The notes under the pieces were generated by a model. The model was not told the DNA's origin and made no database searches. It saw nothing but the letters and a program-made list of their open reading frames with translations. The translations under genes were made by a program, and so were the position numbers. From Erysipelotrichaceae bacterium (GTDB lineage Bacteria > Bacillota_I > Bacilli_A > Erysipelotrichales > Erysipelotrichaceae), in assembly GCA_021442745.1 (NCBI GenBank), contig JABUSI010000083.1:1-11558 (forward strand): a DNA stretch of 11,558 bases, read 5' to 3'. Below, in pieces: positions 1 to 7,065 of this stretch. Numbering within the stretch: position 1 is the first letter of the stretch; the number at the start of each line of letters is the position of its first letter.

Positions 1-506
1 AAGTCGATGTTTGCGGTATCACCTTTTTCCACCGTACCTTCTTCTTTCAATACCATTTCAGCGGCATTGTTACGGATTTGTTCCAGACGGTCCTTAACTT
101 CGCCGGCGTTGACTCTTACCTTGATTTCATCATATTCCACACCCTTGTACGTTCCCAAAGTTACTTCAGGTTCAACAGTACACAAGAACTTCAGTTCTAC
201 GGCTTCCGTCGTAAATGAGTTCAAATCCAGTGACGGACGGTCAATCAATTCCAGGCCTTGTTCTTCCACACCGAATACCAAAGCTTCCTGAGCAACGGCA
301 TCGATGGCATTCATCATGATTTCATTCTGTCCGATCATCTTGCGGGCAATGTTCACAGGTGCCTTACCTTGACGGAACCCTTTCACGTTCAATTTACCGG
401 CAAGTTTTTTGAATGCTTTTTCCTGAGCGGTTTTCCACTGTTCGCCATCTACCGTGACCAACAGTTCACCGTTTGATTTTTCTACGATACTCCATGTTGA
501 TTTCAT
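1..506 (-). CDS. tig: Trigger factor, N-terminal part (3' end beyond window)
   Basis: Trigger factor is the ribosome-bound chaperone and peptidyl-prolyl isomerase that meets nascent chains at the exit tunnel. The first 168 residues are present and the gene runs off the left edge. The ribosome-docking signature GFRQGK lies at residues 43-48 (family GFRxGK), followed by AP and a helical segment typical of the N-terminal ribosome-binding domain. The visible part ends with EKGDTANID near residue 168, which matches the start of the FKBP-like domain, so the isomerase and C-terminal chaperone arms are outside the window. The ATG at 506 is preceded by TAGGAGG with 7 nt spacing. A sigma-A-type promoter lies just upstream inside the tail of the DUF3196-like gene. 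No terminator separates the two genes, so read-through from that gene is also likely. Identity is confident. Confidence 0.95.
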   Translation of the reverse strand, partial: MKSTWSIVEKSNGELLVTVDGEQWKTAQEKAFKKLAGKLNVKGFRQGKAPVNIARKMIGQNEIMMNAIDAVAQEALVFGVEEQGLELIDRPSLDLNSFTTEAVELKFLCTVEPEVTLGTYKGVEYDEIKVRVNAGEVKDRLEQIRNNAAEMVLKEEGTVEKGDTANID

Positions 507-531
507 AAATATTCCTCCTACACGCTTTTCT

Positions 532-559
532 ATTATACCGAAATCCTACACTTTTTCAA
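532..559 (-). promoter_or_regulatory. Promoter of tig
   Basis: Read on the minus strand, TTGAAA (554-559) and TATAAT (532-537) are separated by 16 nt. The -35 box lies in the last codons of the upstream DUF3196-like gene and the spacer covers its stop codon. Predicted transcription start is near 525, giving a leader of about 20 nt that contains the Shine-Dalgarno sequence. This is a sequence match only. Confidence 0.7.
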
Positions 560-1280
560 TCATTTGTATCTCTAATTGTATTAACTTCCAACAGTTCGCA
601 CACATTCCTTCATAAAACATCCGGAATTCATCATCCCTTCCCCAGGCATGGTAAACGTACCTTGCAACGGCAAGAGCGACCAGCGGTGCATCTTCCACGG
701 AAATCACGTTCGGCAAGCGTAAATAACTTTCCCTTACCAGAACATCCACGCACATTTTCAGAAAGTTCGGTTCCTTATTCGAAAACCAGTCAGTAAGTGT
801 CTGAAACACGGTTTCGAACCCTTCCGTTTTCGTCGGCTCAATAAATGTCCCCGCATTAAACACTGCAATTCCCGCACGGGTCTTTACAGGGAAAGTATCG
901 CTCATACCTTGACCGGCAATGGCTTCCATCAGAAAAGACGCTACGTACGGGTCATGGTAATCGTACAGAAACCACTTTCCGATAAGCTCCGTATACTTTC
1001 GCAGATTACGTTCAGACAAATATTCCAGGGCAACACTTTGCTTATCCGGGGAACCAAAAAGAAATTCTTCCAGATTCTCATCATCAATGATGTGACGTTT
1101 GATTTTAGGTAACAGACTGTTGCATTCCTCCCGGCATTGCAATAGCCAGCGTTCAAACTCTGACGGTATGTACGGCATACTCAACTCTGTATCAATCAAT
1201 TGTTTCATTTCCTGATACTTTTTCTGTTCTTTCAGTGTCTGATACTGTATTTTCACTTCATCCTGATAATTCGATTCCAC
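546..1280 (-). CDS. DUF3196-like helical-repeat protein beside tig
   Basis: This is a 244-residue soluble protein of unknown function with no signal peptide or membrane segment. It appears mostly alpha-helical: a charged N-terminal helix (about residues 5-35, rich in Lys, Glu and Gln), the element MPYIPSEFE at 35-43, then hydrophobic helices to the end. This resembles the TPR-like DUF3196 family. As I recall, the founding member MG237/MPN330 of Mycoplasma also sits next to trigger factor (MG238), so the neighbourhood supports the call. I cannot confirm the family by search. The start is GTG at 1280, chosen because AAAGGAG stands 5 nt before it. The gene has its own strong promoter with a dyad over the predicted start point. 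It probably continues into tig, since no terminator separates them. A chaperone-linked or ribosome-linked role is only a guess from position. Confidence 0.8.
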   Translation of the reverse strand: MESNYQDEVKIQYQTLKEQKKYQEMKQLIDTELSMPYIPSEFERWLLQCREECNSLLPKIKRHIIDDENLEEFLFGSPDKQSVALEYLSERNLRKYTELIGKWFLYDYHDPYVASFLMEAIAGQGMSDTFPVKTRAGIAVFNAGTFIEPTKTEGFETVFQTLTDWFSNKEPNFLKMCVDVLVRESYLRLPNVISVEDAPLVALAVARYVYHAWGRDDEFRMFYEGMCANCWKLIQLEIQMIEKV

Positions 1281-1291
1281 AAGTTCTCCTT

Positions 1292-1322
1292 TTTTAGCAC
1301 TCTGACTGTGTGTCTGCTAAAA
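1292..1322. repeat. Operator-like inverted repeat at the DUF3196-like promoter
   Basis: An 8-bp perfect inverted repeat, TTTTAGCA - 15 nt - TGCTAAAA when read on the minus strand (arms 1315-1322 and 1292-1299). The upstream arm overlaps the last base of the -10 box and the predicted start point near 1315. The downstream arm abuts the Shine-Dalgarno region. The arm centres are about 23 bp apart, roughly two helical turns, which suits a dimeric DNA-binding protein. Because transcription should start within or just after the first arm, an RNA hairpin is less likely. Function is inferred. Confidence 0.45.
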
Positions 1323-1350
1323 GTATACACACACCATCTCTTTCTGTCAA
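1322..1350 (-). promoter_or_regulatory. Promoter of the DUF3196-like gene
   Basis: Read on the minus strand, a consensus -35 TTGACA (1345-1350), a 17-nt spacer and -10 TATACT (1322-1327). It begins only 5 nt after the T-run of the tRNA terminator, so the unit is insulated from the tRNA gene. Predicted start near 1315, leader about 35 nt. It is among the two strongest sigma-A matches in the window, together with the tRNA promoter. Confidence 0.8.
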
Positions 1351-1355
1351 CAAAT

Positions 1356-1377
1356 AAAAAAGCGGTACCATCCGCTT
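1356..1377 (-). terminator. Intrinsic terminator of tRNA-Arg
   Basis: On the minus strand, AAGCGG (1377-1372), a 6-nt loop ATGGTA and CCGCTT (1365-1360) are followed by a T-run (six Ts counting those at the stem base). It lies about 11 nt after the encoded CCA of the tRNA, as expected for a single-tRNA transcript. Confidence 0.85.
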
Positions 1378-1388
1378 AGATACAAAAA

Positions 1389-1465
1389 TGGCGTCCTGGG
1401 AGGGACTCGAACCCCCGACCGTACGCTTAGAAGGCGTATGCTCTATCCGGCTGAGCTACCAGGAC
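1389..1465 (-). tRNA. tRNA-Arg (anticodon TCT)
   Basis: A complete 77-nt cloverleaf with encoded CCA. The acceptor arms GTCCTGG and CCAGGAC pair perfectly with discriminator G. The D stem is GCTC/GAGC. The anticodon stem TACGC/GCGTA encloses loop CTTCTAA, with anticodon TCT at 1429-1431. The T arm GGGGG/CCCTC encloses TTCGAGT. It should read AGA, and AGG by wobble, charged by arginyl-tRNA synthetase. It is a stand-alone gene with its own promoter and terminator, between the rel unit and the DUF3196-tig unit. I see no attachment-site duplication or integrase nearby. Confidence 0.97.
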
Positions 1466-1476
1466 ACTGCTCGAAT

Positions 1477-1505
1477 ATTATACAAGACTTTGTTTGTCAT
1501 TTCAA
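1477..1505 (-). promoter_or_regulatory. Promoter of tRNA-Arg
   Basis: On the minus strand, TTGAAA (1500-1505), an exact 17-nt spacer and TATAAT (1477-1482), ending 11 nt before the mature tRNA 5' end. It lies between the terminator of the SIS gene and the tRNA. A near-consensus promoter is expected for a stable RNA gene. Confidence 0.85.
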
Positions 1506-1518
1506 TACCCCGTTCACG

Positions 1519-1544
1519 AAAAAAGGCTATGTATTCACAGCCTT
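1519..1544 (-). terminator. Intrinsic terminator after the SIS gene
   Basis: On the minus strand, AAGGCTGTG (1544-1536), loop AATA and CATAGCCTT (1531-1523) form 9 pairs with one G-U, followed by a run of six Ts (1524-1519) that includes the stem's last two. The first two stem bases are the two As of the TAA stop codon of the SIS gene (1543-1545). Confidence 0.88.
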
Positions 1545-2613
1545 ATACTCTCGTCTGAATCAATTCTGTATATTCCTGATGATACGGGTAATTCGGATCC
1601 TTTCCCAGAAGTTCCGGCAATGCAACCGACAGAATCTGAATCACGTAAACCAACGGCAATGCCGATGCGGTATACGGAAGATACGGTACCGGTATGCAAT
1701 GGTCATCCTTGATTGGATCGGCACTTCCGTCAATTATAAGAACGTTGTCGCAAATCGTCTTCAGATACGCAAACGTCTTCTTTGTTTCTTCCTTTCCGAC
1801 ATCTTCACTGCACAGCAGTATCACCGTTGAATCCGGATGAACTGCCCGGTGATGACCATGGGAGAATTCTTCGATATCAATCATCATGGAAGGAATACTC
1901 ATCGTCTCCAGTAATTTCAAAGACGCTTCGGACGCCGTTGCCATATTTGTTCCGTATCCGATACACAACAGTTCCTTCACATCTGAAAACTGCCGGTGAG
2001 TATTTACCCATTTTACGGTACGGTCAAACAGCTGCGGCAACGATTCCGCAGATTGTTTGAGTTCCAAGGTAAATGCTTCGTATTCTTCAGAAGATATATT
2101 TCCTTTGATCCGCGCCGTTTCGATAATAAACCGTTGCAATACAATCAGATTACTGCTGTACCCTTTGGTCTTCGCATTGCTGTCTTCTTCCCCACAACCG
2201 AAGTTCAGAAACCAGTCTCCCTCTTTAGCTACCGGAGAATCTTCCGTAGCACTGATGGTAAACACCGGATACCCCCAGGCTTTTGCCTGCCGGATACATT
2301 CCAGAGTACCCCGGCTGGTACCTGTCTGGCTGGTCGCAAAGACTACGTCTCCTTGTTGCGGCCTTTGCAGGGAGGGCTTTCCATGCAGAAACGTAAAAGG
2401 TGCCATCGTAATCACCGAAACATTCCAATACGTTTCCATACTGCCGCTCACAACATTGGCAACGTTCAGGGAACTGCCGGATGCCACAAACAGTATTCTC
2501 TTACATTCCGTTTTGGCAAACTCCTTCGCCAGTGCCGGAATATCTTCATCACATAATCGTGCCTGAAGCACTTTCCTTTCCTGACGGATATAGTCCCACA
2601 TAATACTTTTCAT
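1543..2613 (-). CDS. GlmS-isomerase-like double-SIS sugar-phosphate protein
   Basis: This 356-residue soluble protein has two SIS (sugar isomerase) domains and lacks the glutaminase domain of full GlmS. SIS 1 covers about residues 35-165, with ASGSSLNVA at 44-52 and the sugar-phosphate loop SQTGTSRGT at 95-103. SIS 2 covers about 205-335, with GYGTNMATASEASLKLLE at 219-236 and EEFSHGHH at 248-255, like the E-x-HG region of GlmS. The C-terminal tail after about 335 resembles the end of GlmS-type isomerases. Such stand-alone proteins include fructoselysine-6-phosphate deglycase (FrlB) and related aminosugar isomerases or deaminases; the substrate cannot be read here. The ATG at 2613 follows the rel stop by 8 nt, with AGGTAA as a weak ribosome site overlapping that stop. 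A second ATG at 2601 has no better site. It is co-transcribed with rel and ends at a strong terminator. No PTS or kinase gene is adjacent. Confidence 0.88.
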   Translation of the reverse strand: MKSIMWDYIRQERKVLQARLCDEDIPALAKEFAKTECKRILFVASGSSLNVANVVSGSMETYWNVSVITMAPFTFLHGKPSLQRPQQGDVVFATSQTGTSRGTLECIRQAKAWGYPVFTISATEDSPVAKEGDWFLNFGCGEEDSNAKTKGYSSNLIVLQRFIIETARIKGNISSEEYEAFTLELKQSAESLPQLFDRTVKWVNTHRQFSDVKELLCIGYGTNMATASEASLKLLETMSIPSMMIDIEEFSHGHHRAVHPDSTVILLCSEDVGKEETKKTFAYLKTICDNVLIIDGSADPIKDDHCIPVPYLPYTASALPLVYVIQILSVALPELLGKDPNYPYHQEYTELIQTRV

Positions 2614-2621
2614 ACAATTAC

Positions 2622-4823
2622 CTATTGCGCAATCCGTTCCACGGAAACAATACTGTTGATTTTCAACAGATTGGCATTCAACACGCGCAGATTTTCCAAC
2701 CCGGTAACTCCGAGCTTCAGTTTGATATAAACGGTAATCCTGTCATCCAGTGTCTGGGAATTGATTCCGTTCAACGCTACCTTATTTTGTGAAACAACCG
2801 TTACGATATCGCTGATCAGGAAGTTCCGGTCTGTTGCACAGATCAGAATCTCCACATCATATAATTTACGTTCCGCATCTTCATCCCAATCCACGGTAAT
2901 CAGACGTTGTCCGGCAGCAACGTTGATACAATCTTTCCGATGTACCTTTACGCCCTGTCCTTTTGTGATAAATCCGACAATATCATCCCCGTAAATCGGA
3001 TTACAGCATTTTGCGAAACTTACCATCATACTGTCGATACCTTCCACCGTTACACCCAATCCGGTAACAGTACGCTTAAACGGTTGTTTGGATGCGTACA
3101 GTTTCTCAATGGCTTCGTTATCCAATGACTGGGACAGTTTCCTGTTTGCCAGACGTTCCACTACCTGTTGCAAAGAAACGGACTTTACCGCAATCGCGTA
3201 ATACAGATCCTGCGGGTTGGAAATACGTAGTTCCCCGCAGATTGCTTCCAGACGGGTTTTTTCCATTAATTCCTTTTCGTCCAGATTCCGGCGCTTCAGT
3301 TCTTCCTTCAGAACCGTCTCGCCTTTCTCCACGTATTGCTGACGATCTTCGCTTTCCTTCTTCAGTAAGAATGCACGAATCTTGTTTCTCGCATGTGCCG
3401 TTTTAACAATCTTCAGCCAGCCTTCATTCGGGCCATTGGATTGCTTGCTTGTTTTAATCTGAACGACATCTCCCGTCTTCAATACGGTATTCAATGGTAC
3501 CAGGTACCCGTTAACCATAGCTCCTACCGTGGAATGTCCAACCTCCGTATGAATCCGATACGCAAAATCCAGCGGTGTTGCTCCGTTCGGTAAATCGATA
3601 ACCCGTCCCATCGGACTCATAACGTAGACATTCGCTTCAAAAATATCCCTTTGCAATACATTCATGTAGGCTTCCGGTGAATCCGGATCCACATCATCCG
3701 TCATATTAATCAAATCACGGTACCAGGCAAGTTTTTCCCCGATTTCCTGCTGTTCTTTTTCATAACTGTACTTGGTGCCTTCCTTGTATTTCCAGTGCGC
3801 GGCAATACCCAGTTCAGCAACCTGATCCATTTCTTCCGTACGGATCTGTACTTCAAAAATCTGTCCTTCCTCCGCTACAATCGTTGTATGCAATGACTGA
3901 TACATGTTCATCTTCGGCATCGCAATATAGTCTTTCAGACGACCCGGAATCGGATGATATTTCTGATGAATGTAACCAAGAATTTCATAACAGTTTGTCG
4001 GTGTCTGCGTTACAATCCGGATGGCATACAAATCCAGGATTTCCTCAAACCGCTTGTTTTTGGTTACCATCTTCTTGTTGATACTGTATAAATGTTTGGA
4101 ACGGCCAAAAATCCGATATTGGAAATGTTGCTCATCCAGCATTTCACTGATATCGTGAATCATCTTATCCACCATCTTAGCCCGTTCGCCCTTTTTAACT
4201 TCCACCAGATGAGCAATTTCATGATACCGTGTCGGATTCAGATAGAAGAAACACAAATCTTCCAGTTCGTTTTTGATTTCGCTGATTCCTAACCGGTGTG
4301 CAATCGGTGCATATACTTCCAGCGTTTCCGTCGCAATCTTTTTCTGCTTCTCCGGTTTCATGTACTGCAACGTTCTCATATTGTGCAAACGGTCAACAAG
4401 TTTAATCAGAATAACCCGTACGTCTTTTGCCATCGCAATAAAAATCTTCCGGTGATTGGCTGCCAGATATTCCTTTTCATCCTTGAACTGAATATTACCG
4501 ATTTTAGTAACCGCTTCTACCAGTGTTGTGATTTCTTCACCGAAATCTTCCACCATCTGTTCCCTGGTTACGTCACAATCTTCCAGTACGTCATGCAATA
4601 ACCCCGCCGCAATGGTCTTAGGCCCTGCATTGATGGTTGCCAGAATATATCCTACCGCAATGGCATGGATAATATACGGCTCTCCGCTTTTACGGAACTG
4701 CCCTTCATGATGCTTTTCCGCATAGTCATAAGCTTTGCGAATCAAAGCGATGTTCTCATCAGCAATGTATCGGCTTGCTTCTTCGAATATCATATCTTTG
4801 GTAATGACTTTTTCCTTGCTCAT
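2622..4823 (-). CDS. rel: Bifunctional (p)ppGpp synthetase/hydrolase (Rel/SpoT family)
   Basis: A long RSH enzyme of 733 residues that makes and degrades the alarmone (p)ppGpp, the core of the stringent response. The hydrolase HD domain fills about residues 25-200, with H53, HDVLED at 77-82 and the conserved D-R-L-H-N at 144-148. The synthetase domain covers about 235-350: GRSKHLYSI at 240-248, D264 in EILDLYAIRI, RLKDYIAMPK at 295-304 and E324 in FEVQIRT. The RxKD form (RLKD) is that of bifunctional enzymes, not the ExDD of synthetase-only RelA. The TGS domain spans about 395-458. A Cys-containing CC/zinc-finger-like region holds FAKCCNP at 603-609 and HRKDC at 628-632. The ACT domain spans about 655-730. 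All catalytic residues appear intact. The ATG at 4823 has a G-rich ribosome site (AGGGGGGTG) 5-7 nt upstream. It follows apt, as in Bacillus, but a hairpin lies between them. Confidence 0.97.
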   Translation of the reverse strand: MSKEKVITKDMIFEEASRYIADENIALIRKAYDYAEKHHEGQFRKSGEPYIIHAIAVGYILATINAGPKTIAAGLLHDVLEDCDVTREQMVEDFGEEITTLVEAVTKIGNIQFKDEKEYLAANHRKIFIAMAKDVRVILIKLVDRLHNMRTLQYMKPEKQKKIATETLEVYAPIAHRLGISEIKNELEDLCFFYLNPTRYHEIAHLVEVKKGERAKMVDKMIHDISEMLDEQHFQYRIFGRSKHLYSINKKMVTKNKRFEEILDLYAIRIVTQTPTNCYEILGYIHQKYHPIPGRLKDYIAMPKMNMYQSLHTTIVAEEGQIFEVQIRTEEMDQVAELGIAAHWKYKEGTKYSYEKEQQEIGEKLAWYRDLINMTDDVDPDSPEAYMNVLQRDIFEANVYVMSPMGRVIDLPNGATPLDFAYRIHTEVGHSTVGAMVNGYLVPLNTVLKTGDVVQIKTSKQSNGPNEGWLKIVKTAHARNKIRAFLLKKESEDRQQYVEKGETVLKEELKRRNLDEKELMEKTRLEAICGELRISNPQDLYYAIAVKSVSLQQVVERLANRKLSQSLDNEAIEKLYASKQPFKRTVTGLGVTVEGIDSMMVSFAKCCNPIYGDDIVGFITKGQGVKVHRKDCINVAAGQRLITVDWDEDAERKLYDVEILICATDRNFLISDIVTVVSQNKVALNGINSQTLDDRITVYIKLKLGVTGLENLRVLNANLLKINSIVSVERIAQ

Positions 4824-4846
4824 GTGAACACCCCCCTTTCTTATTC

Positions 4847-4875
4847 AAAAAAACGAAGAAAACTCCTCGTTTTTT
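4847..4875 (-). terminator. Terminator-like hairpin between apt and rel
   Basis: On the minus strand, six As plus CGAGG (4875-4865), loop AGTTTT (4864-4859) and CTTCG plus Ts (4858-4848) give 11 pairs with one G-U, ending in a run of seven Ts. The first two stem bases come from the apt stop codon TAA (4874-4876). The stem is AU-rich with a short GC core, so termination may be partial. Only 23 nt separate it from the rel start codon, and I see no promoter in that gap. Confidence 0.7.
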
Positions 4876-5386
4876 AGTACTCCAATACAGAGAACACGTT
4901 ATAGTTCTTCAACAGTTCTCTTCCCTTCAAACCAACCAGTTCAATCACAAATGCGCAGCCGACAACTTCTCCACCCATTTTTTCAATTAGTTTACAGGTA
5001 GCTTCCACCGTACCGCCGGTAGCCAGCAAATCGTCAACAATTACAACCTTCTGTCCCGGTTTGATGCTGTCAGCATGCATATGCAGTTCATTGGAACCGT
5101 ATTCCAGGTCATATTTCACACTGACGGTTTCTCTCGGTAATTTACCAGGCTTCCGTACAGGAACAAACCCTACGCCCATATTCAACGCAACCGGACATCC
5201 GAACAAGAATCCTCTGGATTCCGGTCCGACAACAACATCGGCACCTGCTTCTCTTGCGAATGCTTCAATTCTGCCGATTGTTTCCTTGAACGCATCACCA
5301 TCAGCCATCAAAGGCGTAATATCTCTGAACAAAATGCCTTCAATCGGAAAATCAGGAATACTTGCTACATAGTTTTTCAAATCCAT
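4874..5386 (-). CDS. apt: Adenine phosphoribosyltransferase
   Basis: Apt converts adenine and PRPP to AMP and pyrophosphate in purine salvage in the cytosol. At 170 residues it has the normal length. Type I PRTase features are clear: FRDITPL at 20-26, GPESRGF at 54-60, the flexible loop RKPGKLP at 78-84, and the PRPP-binding motif VVIVDDLLATGGT at 114-126. The start is placed at ATG 5386 because GGAGG stands 8 nt before it and family members begin MDLK-like. An in-frame ATG at 5401 overlaps that ribosome site and has no site of its own. An extended -10 element in the recJ stop codon may give apt its own transcript. A hairpin begins in the apt stop codon. The order recJ-apt-rel matches Bacillus. 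Confidence 0.97.
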   Translation of the reverse strand: MDLKNYVASIPDFPIEGILFRDITPLMADGDAFKETIGRIEAFAREAGADVVVGPESRGFLFGCPVALNMGVGFVPVRKPGKLPRETVSVKYDLEYGSNELHMHADSIKPGQKVVIVDDLLATGGTVEATCKLIEKMGGEVVGCAFVIELVGLKGRELLKNYNVFSVLEY

Positions 5387-5417
5387 ACTTCTTGCCTCCA
5401 TTTATAAATATGTGTCT

Positions 5418-5426
5418 ATTATAGCA
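5418..5426 (-). promoter_or_regulatory. Extended -10 promoter of apt
   Basis: On the minus strand, TGCTATAAT (5426-5418): a perfect TATAAT with the TGn extension. No good -35 box is found at 16-18 nt spacing, which the extension can compensate for. The element is made of the last two recJ codons and its TAA stop plus one base. Predicted start near 5411, leader about 25 nt. Confidence 0.55.
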
Positions 5427-7041
5427 CTTTTTCAATCTGTGGATGATTACTTTTTTCAATTGATTCAATCGATAAAGAAAACTGTAATTTTCCGCGGAAA
5501 ACCTGTTTTTTCATGGTTCCTACAATTCGCAGATGGCCGATATCGTCAATAAACTCCTCATAGGTATGTGTATCATTAAACCAGATGCCTTCCACTTCCC
5601 CGAACGTACATTTTATATAGGTGTCCTTTTTCACAAAACCGATTCTTTGAAGCGGATGATTTTCACACAACAGTTTCGGTAATTCCATTCCTTTTCCGTA
5701 CGGCCCGTGAGATAACACTTCCGCAATACTGCGTTCCGTCAGTTCATCACTTTCCACTTTTACACAAAGTGTATCCGGATTGGCGGAATCAAATTCATAT
5801 GCCTGCAGATATTGCCGGATAAACGGAAACTCCGGTTCGGTAAAAGAAATTCCCGCTGCCATTTTATGTCCGCCATATGCCGCAAACCGGGATTGAATCG
5901 GTTCCAGACATTTCATCAGATCCAGGCTTTCCACGCTGCGTATACTACCGACCCAGAGATCACCGTTTTTTCCTACCGCCATCACCGGCTTATGAAGTTC
6001 ATGAGACAGTCTCGTTGCGACCAGACCTACAATTCCCGGATGAAACGAAGCGTCTGCTACAATCACGAAACGGTCCGTCAGTACTGATGTATCAATCCTT
6101 GCGATGTGCTCATTTGTCATATCTTTCCTTTTCTGATTCAACTGTTCCAGTTCATTCACAAAAGGTTTCCATTCTGTTTCCGTTTCACTCAAAAGAAAAC
6201 GCACTACATTGTTCACGTTTGCTATATCCGCCAGTCTTCCTACACAATTCAGCTTCGGAATCACATAATAACCGATATCATCCGTCGTACAGAATCTTAC
6301 GTCATCTTTCAGCAATGCCGCGACTTGCGGATAAGCACCCTGCTGTAACAACTTCAACCCCTGCGATACGATATACCGGTTTTCCTTTTTCATAATCATC
6401 AGATCTCCGATTGTTGCCAGCATTGCCAGAGGATAATACGTATGCAGATTCAAATCCATGATTTTTGCCAGTTGCAATACACATCCGGCACCACACAAAT
6501 ACTCCAGTCCTTCCCCCAGTACCGTCGGATGAACCAGAATATCACAAACCGGTTGTTCCTCAATGGTGTGATGGTCAATAATCGCAACCTCCATGCCTGT
6601 TTCTTTAGCACAACGCAACGCATCAAAAGCTTTGACACCGTTATCCACCGTAATCAGCAGCGTATATCCTTTTTCTGATGCCTGCTTCACACGTTCTGTA
6701 TTGGCACCGTACCCTTCCTTAAACCGGTCCGGAATATAAAACCCGCAGGAAATGTTCATTTCTTTTAAAATCTTCACCATCATTGTCGTAGCACAGATTC
6801 CGTCCGTATCATAATCTCCGAACACGAATACTTTTTCTTCCCGTTGTGCCGCTGTTTGCAACCGGTTTTTCAATCGTACCAAATCTTCGCATTGCGGCAT
6901 ATAAGAAACCGGATCTGCCATCAATTCTTCCATTTCCGATTCCGTAACGTTCATCGCCTGAAGACATTTTGCGTACAGACTGCCGATTTTGTATTTTTTT
7001 ACCCATTGTTCGGTTTTTTCACAAGATATTGCCTGATACAT
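5419..7041 (-). CDS. recJ: Single-stranded-DNA-specific 5'-3' exonuclease RecJ (DHH family)
   Basis: RecJ degrades single-stranded DNA 5' to 3' in recombination and in mismatch and base excision repair. The 540-residue protein carries the DHH metal-site motifs: GDYDTDG at 75-81, DNG at 133-135, DHH at 156-158 and GDLM at 212-215. The DHHA1 motif GGHKMAAGISF lies at 390-400, and a C-terminal OB-like region follows from about 425. Some positions differ from common forms: DYDTDG rather than DYDVDG or DYDADG, and LNCVGRL (264-270) where NAAGRL is usual. It is near E. coli RecJ in size (577) but well short of the roughly 780 residues of Bacillus RecJ, so the long Firmicute C-terminal region is absent. 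The ATG at 7041 follows GGAGG by 7 nt. It comes after the der terminator and precedes apt. The family call is firm; RecJ rather than another DHH exonuclease is well supported by length and the apt-rel context. Confidence 0.93.
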   Translation of the reverse strand: MYQAISCEKTEQWVKKYKIGSLYAKCLQAMNVTESEMEELMADPVSYMPQCEDLVRLKNRLQTAAQREEKVFVFGDYDTDGICATTMMVKILKEMNISCGFYIPDRFKEGYGANTERVKQASEKGYTLLITVDNGVKAFDALRCAKETGMEVAIIDHHTIEEQPVCDILVHPTVLGEGLEYLCGAGCVLQLAKIMDLNLHTYYPLAMLATIGDLMIMKKENRYIVSQGLKLLQQGAYPQVAALLKDDVRFCTTDDIGYYVIPKLNCVGRLADIANVNNVVRFLLSETETEWKPFVNELEQLNQKRKDMTNEHIARIDTSVLTDRFVIVADASFHPGIVGLVATRLSHELHKPVMAVGKNGDLWVGSIRSVESLDLMKCLEPIQSRFAAYGGHKMAAGISFTEPEFPFIRQYLQAYEFDSANPDTLCVKVESDELTERSIAEVLSHGPYGKGMELPKLLCENHPLQRIGFVKKDTYIKCTFGEVEGIWFNDTHTYEEFIDDIGHLRIVGTMKKQVFRGKLQFSLSIESIEKSNHPQIEKVL

Positions 7042-7065
7042 ACATCTACCTCCGCATACTTATTT

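Noticed and set aside
1389..1465. tRNA-Arg as a possible integration site for a mobile element
   Set aside because: No integrase, no duplicated tRNA 3' end and no foreign-looking genes are seen on either side.
2601..2613. A second start codon (ATG at 2601) for the SIS gene
   Set aside because: No ribosome site precedes it; AGGTAA upstream of 2613 is the better, though weak, match and keeps the short intergenic gap typical of the window.
5387..5401. An upstream in-frame ATG for apt
   Set aside because: It overlaps the GGAGG that serves the ATG at 5386 and has no ribosome site of its own; the shorter form matches the usual Apt N-terminus.
546..5440. recJ and the DUF3196-like gene end in nearly the same sequence (IEKVL and IEKV, with ATTGAAAAAGTG in the DNA), both followed by TATAAT
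   Set aside because: Only about 12 bases are shared, and the distance to TATAAT differs (6 nt against 16 nt from TTGAAA), so it does not act as the same promoter module; most likely chance.
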